A DNA stretch of 64,000 nt. Source: Phaseolus vulgaris (lineage: Eukaryota; Streptophyta; Magnoliopsida; Fabales; Fabaceae). Where the stretch lies: assembly GCF_000499845.2 (NCBI RefSeq), contig NC_023756.2:2381332-2445331 (forward strand), given 5' to 3'. A program made the translations under genes and the position numbers. Of this stretch, positions 37,001 to 47,470 are shown piece after piece. The stretch's first letter is position 1. Each line of letters opens with the position of its first letter. The notes beneath the pieces are model-generated. The model was not told where the DNA came from and ran no database searches. It saw only the letters and a list, made by a program, of their open reading frames with translations.

Positions 37001-37519
37001 CCTAGAGAGATCATCGCACGCGATTCTCACAACCTCCGAATTCCTCCACCGTTCGTGAATCCCGTTCACGATCCCTTCCGTGATCCCCGCCTTCCCCACC
37101 CGCAGCTTCTGCCTCAGCCTCAACCCCACCGTCGTCAGCCGCTTTATCTCCGCATTCGACAGGCTCAGCTCCGCCAGCGTCGGCACCCGCTCCTCCCGCT
37201 TGTCCCAGCTCTGGTCGATCGTGTGCCCAACGTGCCGCTTCGGCAGGTGCTGCGGCAGCGGTACGAAGATCTCGCCGGCGCCAGAGGCTGGAGCGGGAAC
37301 AGGAGCGGAGGACCGGTCGTCGATGCCAAGGCTGCGGAGCTTTTCGGCGATTCGCTGTATGGCGGAGTCGGGGAGGGTTTCCGCTTCAGTGTCGGAGCAG
37401 CGAATGAGGAATTTGAGTTTTGGTTTGGGGAATTGAAGAGGGAAAATGTGCAGTGATGAAGAAGAAAAGGAAGAAGAAGGAAAGGAGTGGAAGTGGAAGT
37501 GAGTTGCAGGAAGCAACAT
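28055..37519 (-). CDS. CFM2: CFM2-like four-CRM-domain chloroplast intron splicing factor, copy 1
   Basis: Eleven exons (36968-37519, 34321-34849, 34117-34247, 31629-31922, 31387-31543, 30965-31263, 30334-30393, 29769-30251, 29391-29619, 28365-28495, 28055-28240) with GT-AG borders join in frame to 1016 residues, close to Arabidopsis CFM2 (about 1010). Residues 1 to about 40 look like a plastid transit peptide. CRM (YhbY-type RNA-binding) domains lie at about 112-205, 333-430, 530-640 and 885-985, with loops [24 protein letters not shown] and GKSNSVTG. Each domain ends in a VLYRG-type strand. CFM2 is known to aid splicing of plastid introns such as ndhA, ycf3 intron 1, clpP and trnL-UAA. Compared with copy 2 it lacks some 30-35 residues between the transit peptide and CRM1. 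Exon 8 encodes four imperfect copies of a 36-38 residue acidic repeat. Confidence 0.95.
29769..30251 (-). repeat. Coding minisatellite in exon 8 of CFM2 copy 1
   Basis: Four imperfect units of 36-38 codons, each built like [16 protein letters not shown] followed by GAHQxEPES and a NWNSP segment. The unit is acidic, Gln-rich and probably disordered, and lies between CRM3 and CRM4. The same unit occurs six times in copy 2. Confidence 0.9.
32660..33004. mobile_element. MULE-type MITE, 327 bp, in CFM2 copy 1 intron 3
   Basis: The element spans 32669-32995. It begins GGCTAATTCTCCCTGCACC and ends in the near-perfect inverse (GGTTAATTCTCC read from the other strand). Inverted arms of about 32 bases run to CAATTGTGA. 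It is flanked by a perfect 9-bp direct repeat CAAGATGAA at 32660-32668 and 32996-33004. The interior contains several TCCGGA-type hairpin words and no gene. The 9-bp duplication points to the Mutator superfamily. The nearly intact arms suggest a fairly recent insertion. Confidence 0.88.
33050..33387. repeat. 169-bp direct tandem duplication in CFM2 copy 1 intron 3
   Basis: Two adjacent copies, about 33050-33218 and 33219-33387, differ at only a few bases (for example CATGGCAG against CATGACAG). The second copy begins directly where the first ends. Confidence 0.92.
35632..35859 (+). mobile_element. Short solo LTR-like remnant in CFM2 copy 1 intron 1
   Basis: Starts TGTTAGGAAATTTG, has CTATATAAGGC as TATA box at about 35710, a CT-rich leader after it, and ends near ATCACA, the layout of a small Copia LTR. 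The flanks (TTCCA and TTCCT) are only a near match for a target duplication, so the ends are tentative. Confidence 0.5.
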
Positions 37520-39161
37520 TTGAGAGAAGCAGTTAGTTACTCCATGCACACACACAGATAGACATGGATAACGATACTCTATATCGTGTTTCAATAAATA
37601 TCAACTTTCCACCCAAACAAAGAAGAAGATATATCATGATTAATGTTTTTTTTATCTTGAAATTTGAAAGTTTTTTTTTAAAAAAAATTGTTGTTTTTTC
37701 CACGAATGTATTTTGTTATAATGTATGATCAGGAGAGTTGTCTATATAATTAAGCAGGTTATGGAGTTATTGAAATATTTAATAATAGGTTTTTCATGTG
37801 CTAAATAATGTAGGAAAGGTTTTAGCTACTACACATGCGTAAATATGACTAACTTTCTAACCCTTAATTGTTACAAGTGATTAGCTATTTATAAATATGG
37901 TTAACTTTGTTTTAGAAGTTGTTGAAAGTATCAATATGGCTGTATAAATTTTTAATATGATTAATTATTGTATGAAAAATACTTCATCTGTCTCTAGGTA
38001 TGATATATCTTACTAATGGGAGGGATTTTTTTTACAATTTTGGAGGGGATTAAAGTACAAGGAAGAGAGGTTGAAAGAAAAAAAAATTAAGAAAGGAAAT
38101 GTATCGAAAAAAACAAAAGAAAAGAGAGAAAACAGTGAGGTTGAAAAACAAGTAATATTTTTATGATAATCCCTTTTTTAATAATCCAAGTCTTCTCATT
38201 TTTTTTTACTTATATTCACGCTCGTCCCTTTTTTATTTTTATTTAATTTATTTTTAATACGGAATGTTAACATAATCTGTCATTTTGTGGCATTGATCAT
38301 AACTAATATATTATAATTCTATTTTTTAATTCCTTTTAGTTACGATGTTAAATAATTATTTGGAGTTTAAATATTCCTTTTAGTTTAAAAAAGGAAGACA
38401 TTTGTTAAACCAATTAGTTTTAAAAGTTTTAATTTTTAATTTTTATGTTTAACAAATAATAGGGTTCGTTCATTGTCTTTTTTAATTCTTATGTTTAACA
38501 GATAATAGTTAATATTATGAACTCTATTCTCAGCAATAAATGGTATTTTTTTAATATAATTAGAAAGTAGATCTCAATACGAAATTTTAAATAATAGTAA
38601 AAAATTAAATCAAATTGAATAAGATACTCTATGCGTCTAGAATTGTTTTTTCTGTTATCACCTAATATTTCCTTTACCTAATTAAATAAAATAATTATTT
38701 TTCTTTTATTTCCACTCAGTTATTCATTTTATTAGGAAAAATTGTAATTACTTTCCCTCACATTATACTAAATAGCATTCACCTCCTCTTTAATTTTAAA
38801 CAAACATTCATCCCCCTTATTTTTACTAAAACAATATTCATATTTTATTTAACTTTGAAATAAACATTCACTTCACCCCTTTATGTTTATAAGACAGTTA
38901 CTCTTTCATGTTCTTATTTTTTTAACATTTTTTTCTTCTATTGCACCAAATATGATTCAAGCATATTGAACATTATGACTCTGTTCCTGGGAGGGAGATG
39001 TGAGTTGAGTCCCAGAGGAAAAAACACGTTTGACAGAACAAAACACCAAGCACTTTGAGGAGTGAAGGAAGGGTTCAAAATTAGTGGAGGCTTCATTCTT
39101 ATAATATTTCTTTTTCAGTTCCTGTTTGGGGTTCTTCCCACTAAAAATTTCAATATGGATG
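37520..39161. other. Spacer between the two CFM2 genes
   Basis: Holds the promoter of copy 1 (near 37520-37650, minus strand) and the 3' flank of copy 2. The remainder is AT-rich DNA with poly-A and poly-T runs and no gene. Confidence 0.5.
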
Positions 39162-41781
39162 TTACGAACTAGGGCTAAAGATGGGGTTTGAATTTCTCCT
39201 AAAATTAAAATTTGACCTAGAGCTTCTCCCACCAATACTTCTTTTCCCTATCCTAGTACCAATTCTTCTTTTCCCTATCATACTTATTCTTCTTTTGGTG
39301 TTCCAGCTCCTGTGTATATTGGGTGGTTTTGTCCCTCCCTCTCTACTCATTTTATTAACATATGTTGCAGGGATAGGTTTATCTGTTGGCCAACCCCTAT
39401 AAAGAATGATGTTACTGGGCTCCCGAGAGACTAGAAGGGAACCTGTTTCTTGCTGCAAGAATAACAGGGGAAAAGAGAAGTTAGCATGAAGGGAGTATTT
39501 ATTGATCGAGGCAAGAAAGAAAGATTCAACGAGGAATTTTAAGCATGCGCACCTCTAGCTTGAACACCAGCTCCTGAACTGTGGTCCCCTTTGACCTTCC
39601 TTTGACATTAACTAAAGCAAGAGGGTACCGTTCGAAATGAACTTTAATTGCTTGCACAACACCAGACGCAATATCGTTCTTTCCTGAGAATTGTATGGCC
39701 ATGGAAAAGAGAGAGAAGGAGAGATGATTCCTCCCAGTTAGCATCATCGCAGGAAAATACAAAAGAAATACAACACAAGACACATCAATAGGCAGCAGTT
39801 CCAGAGCCTAATCATCCAAAATGATTTTTTTTCAAAATGTTGACATCAATTGAAAAGGTGAGAAAGGAAACGCGAACAGTTTTTGTCAAAACTAGTTTAT
39901 GTCTCTAAAGCGGAACATCGCCCCACCTCGCCCGACAGCCTAGAACAATGAATATTGGCAAAAAGAAAGTATAGCTGAAAACGATACCTATGACAACAAC
40001 AGGTTCCTTAATCTTTAAGGCCTGCTTCCGTAGAAGAAGCCTCTCTTTGGTTGAAAGATGCACAGATCTAGAAGGAAAACTCATATTTATCACTGGAGCT
40101 GATGATTCAGGATCATTTTTTGATGATGAGTTTGATGGCTCCATTGCCTTGCTATTGGAGATGCAATGCTCAGTATCAGCCACAGAATCACTCATTTCAT
40201 CCAACTGAAATCCACGATAGTTTTACCAAATCAATAATTAAGAAAAAGCCAAAAACAAGTCAAATGAAAACCTTGGAAAAAGCAGATGATAATCCAGGAG
40301 ATAATTGCAGTCAACAGTTCAATTTTAATCTATAAAGCTGTGTGCTTACTTGTGTTTCCTTGTGAATCAAACTAGGCCAGGATTCTGGTTCTTCTTGTCG
40401 AGATCCACCACCATCGATCAGCTCAACCGGTTTATCCTGTATTGCTTGCAGATTGCCAATGGAAGCTTTTATTGAAGAATTCCAACTAGTAGAATTTTCT
40501 GGTTCACCTTGATGAGCTCCACTACTATCAATCAGCACATCTGGCTGATCCTGTATTCCTAGTAGATTGTCAACAGAAGCTTCTTTAGGAGAATTCCAAT
40601 TTATGGATTTTTTTGGTTCATCTTGACGAGCTCCACATCCATCAATAAGCTCAACAGGGTGCTTCTGTATTGCTTGAAGATTTTCAAGAGAAACTTCTTT
40701 AGGAGAATTCCAATTTATGGAATGTTTTGGTACACCATGATGAGCTCCACATCCATCAATAAGCTCAATTGGCTGCTCCTGTAGTGTCTGTTGATTGTCA
40801 ACGGAAGCTTCTGTAGGAGAATTCCAATTTATAGAATTTTCTTGTTCGCCTTGTTTCACTTCATCACTATCAGTCAGCTCAACTGGATGCTCCTGTATTG
40901 CTTGTTGATTTACAGAAGCTTCTCTAGGAGATTTCCAACTTAAGGAATTTTCTTGTTCACCTTGATTAACTTCACCACTGTCAATCAGCTCAACTGGCCG
41001 CTCCTGCATTGCTTGTTGATTGTCAACAGAAGCTTCTTTAGGAGAATTCCAATTTATGGAATTTGAATAAGTTTCTTGTTTGCCTGTAGCCTTGAATCGA
41101 GCCATAAACTATTTCAGATACTATTTTAGAGACTTAATACCAGTAACAACAATGCAATAATAATTCTTACTAAGCTTCTACTAGTCAAATACTCCCATAC
41201 CGTTATCACTTTTCATTTTGTCCATCTTCATTACAACATAAGAAACTCTCTGAAATCAAGTGCTTAAATCATGGCCAAAATAATTCACACAAGTATTAAA
41301 TTAGGACAATTCAGTACCATATAACACATTTTTTCATTTCATTAAACCGTAACATATAGTCCTTCACATACAATGAGTGTCTTCTAGTTTTAGTCATTTG
41401 ACTATAAACAAGTGAATCTACACAAGAATTTCATGTTTGGGTGTTGTTGAGAATTTTGTATGCTGCTGTTGTTCTTTTCATAAAAAAGGGTAAAATTACA
41501 CCAGTATAATCTTGCAGAAAAACAACTAAAAAAAGAAATACCATTGACACATTCAACTATCTGCTTACTGTCAGCCTCTTTATCTTCAATCTAATCACGT
41601 GAAGAATCCATATTGAATAATTCAAATCAAGGGGAGAAATATTTCATCAACACAATACTATAAATGTGGACCGCTTACCATCTGAAGTTTCAGTTCATTT
41701 ATTTTCTTTTCTAGCATCAAAATACCACGCTTGTACGACTGCAGGAAATGAGTAAAAAGGCATTAGCAGTCAATTCCTTTT

Positions 41782-41813
<32 letters not shown>

Positions 41814-44800
41814 GGTGAGTAAGGAAATCCATGCCACAGTGTAGTGGTCACCTTCAAGACCACTAGTAACAGAATTAACTCCGGATATCTACCAAATAAG
41901 CATCAACCGTAACGTGCTTTTCCAAGATAAGAAAGAATCTATTTATTATATATATTTTAGTGGGTTCATATGAGTTAAAAAGGGCTGAAGCACTGAAAAC
42001 AATACAAAATGTTTTTTTAACGAAGGATTGTGTGCTTGTAAAGAAAGATAACTTTTACAACATTAAAGATTCTGTTCAATTCAAACATAAAAAAAGTGCT
42101 TCTCAAATTTCATATCCAATGTAAAATAACCATTTTTTTATGAAGGTATTTAAAAAAATATATAGAAAAGGTCATTTTCTGAAAGCTGGTGCTAAACAAC
42201 CTACAGTCATCATTTTTACATGTGTAATAGGCAAATAAATCTCTGCCCCATCCTACCCTTTTTATTCACAAAGGAAATGTTGAAAACAAAATTCACAGAA
42301 AAGATAATTTTCTGAAAGCTCGTGCAAAACCAACCTATACTTATAATTTTACATGTGGTGTAATGTAGCTAACAGGCAATAAACCTCTGCCCCATCCTAC
42401 CCTTATTTTTCACAAAGGAAGTGTTGAAACAAATTAACTAACTGAAACTCCTACTCAAATAGAGGTTGATGAGGACAATGTTACCTCACGGCGCTGTGCC
42501 TCTTTAGAACGCTTCAAAGCTTGCCTTTTATTTAAAAGCTTTTGAAGCCTCAGACAAGGAGGGGCACTATAATTCTTTCCACGATACACAATGATTGCAA
42601 AGCCCTTTCTCACTCTCTCTATGGCCACTAATATCCCACCACTTTCTGCCTCTAGGGTCAGAGATATCTGATGAACATCTTCCAGCCTTCCATTGCATAT
42701 TATCTTCACAAGCTCCCGATACTTCCAATGAAGATGCATATTTTCTACCGTTCCATCAAAAATTCCTCGTCTACCTGAGAATAATAAGAAAAGGTTATCT
42801 TGTATTTTAAGTAGCTTTAAAGATGTCAAGCTTTTTATTCCAAATTTAGAACAATCAACTATCTATGGTTGTGAACATCAAAAATCATCTTCACAAATCA
42901 CCTAGTAATAGGAAGGGTTTCATCATCAAACCAATCCTCCGCAGCATGTATTTCTCTTCTTTAGTAATACCCTCTTTATCAAGTTCTTGTTCTCGGGGAC
43001 TCTCTGCATTTATCAGATCAGCTAGAAGTTTTTCCACCTTTGCTTTCTTTTCTATTGCCTGTATGTCAAACCTATACCATCTGTAACTCAAAAAGAAAAT
43101 CTAAAAACCAGCAAATTTGGACTTTTTAATGAAATCATACCATCGACAATTGGATGCTAATTCTTTTAATAGCTAACTCAGCCTTTGTCAACTTTCGTCG
43201 TTTAGTATCCTTCTGGAAGTTCGTAACCTTTACTTCAGAATCACACTCTATAGTTCCCCCTTTCTGTTCTGGAGTGACTTTAGCTGATGAACTGTTTCTA
43301 GCCTTCAGTCCGTGCATTCTAAATTTCCTGTGCCTTTTAATGACCGAAGACATTGTAGCTGGCAAATAGTCCTTCCCTCTATACAGAACAAAGAATTCTC
43401 TATCCCGAGAAAGGAGAATTCCTCCTGTCAGACGCTGCAGAGAAGCAGATATGGTATCATATATATCATTTTGGTATTCTATTGTAATTAAAATCAACCA
43501 CCTCAAATATTACTATTACATAAAATATATGTTTACTATTGCTACAAAGCCTATGTTTAACAGGTTCTTCTGACAGTTTGCAGATCAGTGATGTAATATT
43601 AAATTCAAAAATGATAGTGGATCTGTGTCTTTTTATTCATATCAGGAAAAAGATAAAAGAGATAAGTAAAAAGCCAACCCTATCAGTTTCAAATCTACAG
43701 GTCTACTACTCCTGTCCTCAAGAGTCATGCCAGAGGTCAACACAATACGAATATTTTCACAAGATATATTTTACTTATTTTAATTATACACCAAATAAAT
43801 AAATAAAACATCTCAAGGTGATTACAATCTTTAGTAATCACAAGCACTAAAAGAACTATTTAGCAACTTATGATTAGTAAAGAATTCCATCTGGCGGTTG
43901 ATCAGTCAACATTATATCATGACCATTAATTTATTGACATTGTCTAAAGAGAGGCATTGCCTGGTTAATCAGTCAATAATAGCAGTTAAATGCAGAGAAT
44001 GTCATTCCCACACAATATATGGTACAAGAAAAGGAAGTCATAGAATTTAAGAGGCTATACACTTCCATTTATCATATTTAATTATGTTAGAAAGACACCT
44101 TAATTGTCATCACCCCTAACCCGCCGTAGTTGGAGCCTCTTTCAGAGTTGTTTTAATTGCAATCTCAGAGTGGTGGTTTAGTACCACATTGACTAGTTAT
44201 ATATAGAAACAAGATGCAAAACCTCACCTTACAAACTAATTTTGTAGAGTTAGGTTAAGCTTAAACTTAAATTCTAATGGTTTAGCCCCCACATTGACTA
44301 GTTATATATAGAAACAAGACGCAAAACCTCACCCTATAAACTAATTTTGTAGAGTTAAGTTAAGCTTAAACTTAAATTCTAAGATGGTACCAGAGTGTTG
44401 GGCCAACTGATCTTGCCATACTCCAGGGAATGTCTTGAGCATGAGGGGGAGAGTTGAAAACCAGCCTTAATTACAGTTACCTACCCCACCTTAGTTGTGA
44501 CCTCTTTAAAGTTTGCCTTAATTGTAAACTCAAAAGGAGGAGGTTTATTACCATATTGACTTGTATCACCTTAAAAGATAGTTTTATAAAATTGAGTTAA
44601 GTCTAAAACCTAAATTCTAAGAAATTATTTATACTATAAGTGCTAAATTTTATAAAATCTGAAAATTATCAGTAAAAACAATAGCTGACCTTTAACTCTT
44701 TAGCCATTATCTTACTGCTGGTATTCTGCACACCTCTTTTCACAGCAATCTTGGCTATCTCACATCTTTCCCAAAGCTTAATAATTGCTGCAGCCAATCC

Positions 44801-47470
44801 TTGAAGGTTTCTGTTTCTCCCTGTGAAACAAAAGAAGAAAAGTAATTAAACCTAATTTTGGTCAGGTAAGAAAAGTAGCACAAACTTACCTAATGCAAAA
44901 TGACTAGGTAGAGGTCTGCCAAGTCTCTTCAAAGTGGTCATTTCATCAGCTGTTAGTTTAGGATTCACACCATATGGAAGAAGACGAAAAGGCTTTCTAT
45001 AACCAGACCCAATGGCAGGCAGAAGATCAGCATCAACAGGCAGAGGGTCACTTCCCCACCAATCAGTAAACCTTGGCCCAAGCCCCATTAGCAAGCTGTC
45101 TGTATCTTCAGCTAGCTCTGCCTCATCTGGCAGTTGAAATCGTACTTTATTGGGAGTACCAACACCTAGTATAAGTGCAGGTTTTGCTGCTTTGTCATGT
45201 GAATTTTCCGCAGCACATGCTGCTGATTTTGATTCAGATACGTGACTCTCACTTCCATCAAAAGATTTATCATCGACGTTGACAAGTTGCGAAGCATCAT
45301 CACTAGTGTTGTCTAGTCTCAAAACTTTATCTGATAGGAAGTTAGGATACTTATAATCAGTCCCTCTGTATAGTATTACCTTAGTTCCAGATCTCCAAAC
45401 AACGAGGCCTCCAGTTTTTCTCTGACAATGAAAGGAAAAAAAAAACGATACAATCAAATCATTTATACAGGGGACACCATAATATAATATCATACTGGAG
45501 AAAAAGGCTAAAATGCAGATAGCTCTCCAACTATTGGTTATTGAGGGGGAGGTAAAGAGCTCCTATGACTGCAAACTTAGGCAGAGTTTGGTTATTTCCA
45601 CTTTATATGCTTTAACTTATAATTATAAATATAACACTTTATTTCCACTTTGCCACCTGACTCAAAAAAATTGCCCGGGTAACAATAAAAACAACAAATT
45701 ATTATCTTTTATTTTCTTTAACAATATCTTGTAAACTAGAAACAACCTGAAAATAAGGTAACATTGTTGTAATTTTATAGGAAAAAAAAATGCAAAATTT
45801 AACAACTAGAACCCGGAACTTAATCAAACCCTGCAAATTGGTGTCAATTATTCACTGGTGTACAGGCAGAAAACTTACTTAGAAGTTTAACAACTTCAAG
45901 AGTTGCATTGCTGAGTTTTGAACCACATGGGATTTTTCAATATTCACTCATGAACACTTATGTTTAACAACTTCAGGAGCAGCATTGTTGAGTTCTGAAC
46001 CACATGGGATTTTCCTACATTTACTTGTATGGCTGAAGTGGTTTTCTAACATTTTAACTGAGTAAAAAAGATAAACAACAATGTCGTTTACAAAGCCAAA
46101 TCTCATTTTCACTGAACAAAAATTCTATTTGAATAAATTTCTCTAGAAGCATTCCTGTAGGATAAGAAAATAAAGTCTTAGTTTAAATAAACTTCTCTAC
46201 GAAAACTTGCAGAACAAGAAAATAAGAAGGTAAAACAAGTTATGCTCTTTTAATACCAACTTATGTACCTTAGCCTTTTGCAAAATTAAATTAAAAAAGC
46301 TTCTACAGAAGTGCACATGTTGTTTTTGTTTGTATGAGAAACCCAATTCATTTTACCGTTTCAATTTTTTTTTCCAAAGCGTTGTAGATAGGTTTATCCA
46401 CTCAGTATCTTAAGAATGCAAATTGAATTTTTCCATAAATTAAATCAATTTATACATCACAGCTTTCAAAAAAAGGTTAAATGAGAGACTGTGTCAAAAG
46501 TTAAGTACATAAGTTTATTTTAAATAAATGTTATTTTCTTTCACAGAAGTTAAAATTGATTTATGCACCTCCTAAAAGTTATGAGATAATTTTAACAAAA
46601 GTTATAAGGTTAACTGCATAAATTGATTTGACCTAATAAAAAAGACTTAATTATTTCTTCTTATTAGTTTCTGTTCAAACATAGTGTTGATAAACAAATT
46701 TTTTGAAAAGCTTAATCCAATTTCACGAATGAGTATCCATGAAAGCCAAAAGAAAACTGTGTAAACAAACAGAACTTCCATACAAAAAGTGTCAGTGATG
46801 TTTGTTAACTTACCTCCAACAACTCATGAGTCCTTCTCATGTCAAATCTACAAAACTCCTCACATAAGATCCTCACCACCTCGGCGCGCTTCCACAGGTC
46901 GTGAATCACGTTCACGATCCGCTCCGTGACACCAGCCTTCGCAAGCCGCACCTTCCGCCTCGCCGAGAACCCTAGCGTAGTTAGCCGCCGAATCTCGGAG
47001 TCCGGGAGGCTCAGCTCCGCCAGCGTCGGCACCAGCTCCTTCCGCCTTATCAACTCCTCCTCCCTCCGCTTCCTCCGCCTCTCCACCTCCCTCGCACTCA
47101 GCACCGCGATGCCGCTCCCAGGGACCGGCACCGGGTTCAGCGGCGTGCTCCAGCTCGGCTCGAACATTTTCCCCTCGCGCTGTTTCGGGAGTTCGTGAGG
47201 GAACAGCACACGAATTTCGCCGCCGGAGGGGGAAGGAGGTTGCTCGGTGATGCCGAGGCTGCGGAGCTTTTCCGCAATTTGTTCAATGGCGGAGGAGCGA
47301 CGGGATCGGGTTTCATAGTTGGTAGTTGAACAACGAATTAGGAATTTACTTTTGGTTTTGGTTTTGGGGAATTGAAAAGGGAAAAAGTGCAAAGAAGAAG
47401 AAGAAGAAGAAGAAGAAGAAGGAAGAGGAAAACTGTAGAAGGAGTGGAAGTGAGTTGCAGGAAGCAACAT
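39162..47470 (-). CDS. CFM2-like four-CRM-domain protein, copy 2, diverged
   Basis: Twelve exons (46814-47470, 44890-45421, 44690-44820, 43141-43434, 42902-43058, 42485-42774, 41679-41738, 41542-41590, 40350-41083, 39988-40204, 39553-39683, 39162-39452) join in frame to 1180 residues. Intron positions and phases match copy 1, except that exon 8 is split by an extra 458-bp intron. The donor after exon 9 of this list (CAA before GTAAGC) is weak. It keeps the segment from [13 protein letters not shown] into a basic RRRKRREE stretch before CRM1 that copy 1 lacks. The CRM1 loop is decayed (AKAGVTER for GKAGITEG), and CRM4 has GKNDIASG. The repeat exon has six 38-residue units. The final conserved helix of the family is replaced by a basic tail of about 45 residues after a frame change. 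It is probably expressed as a protein, but its function may differ from CFM2. Confidence 0.87.
40350..41083 (-). repeat. Expanded coding minisatellite in CFM2 copy 2
   Basis: Six units of about 114 bp (38 codons), each containing [19 protein letters not shown] and PVELIDG-like segments, in a single exon. All units keep the reading frame, so length changes have been confined to multiples of three. It is homologous to the four-unit array of copy 1. Confidence 0.92.
41786..41813. repeat. (AT)n microsatellite in CFM2 copy 2 intron 6
   Basis: About 14 AT units directly upstream of exon 7 as transcribed. Confidence 0.95.
44107..44625. mobile_element. Tandem LTR remnants with a primer-binding-site-like sequence, CFM2 copy 2 intron 3
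   Basis: At least two close copies, near 44175-44278 and 44279-44383, share CACATTGACTAGTTATATAT, AAACCTCACC and AATTTTGTAGAGTTA. A third, more diverged copy ends near 44622. Right after the second comes TGGTACCAGAGTG, close to the TGGTATCAGAGC primer-binding site complementary to initiator tRNA-Met. This suggests decayed LTRs of a small Copia or TRIM element. Confidence 0.6.
47392..47422. repeat. (GAA)n in CFM2 copy 2 exon 1
   Basis: A run of about ten AAG/GAA triplets that reads as the poly-Ser stretch of the transit peptide on the minus strand. Its length can vary without breaking the frame. Confidence 0.9.

Noticed and set aside
36980..37456. Plus-strand frames of 118-158 codons, Pro- or Ser-rich
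   Set aside because: They are antisense shadows of the GC-rich CFM2 copy 1 exon 1.
39181..39402. Hydrophobic plus-strand frame resembling a membrane protein
   Set aside because: Antisense to the altered last exon of CFM2 copy 2; the Leu/Ile run is the complement of AAGAAG-type repeats.
46926..47198. Plus-strand frame of 90 codons
   Set aside because: Antisense shadow of CFM2 copy 2 exon 1.
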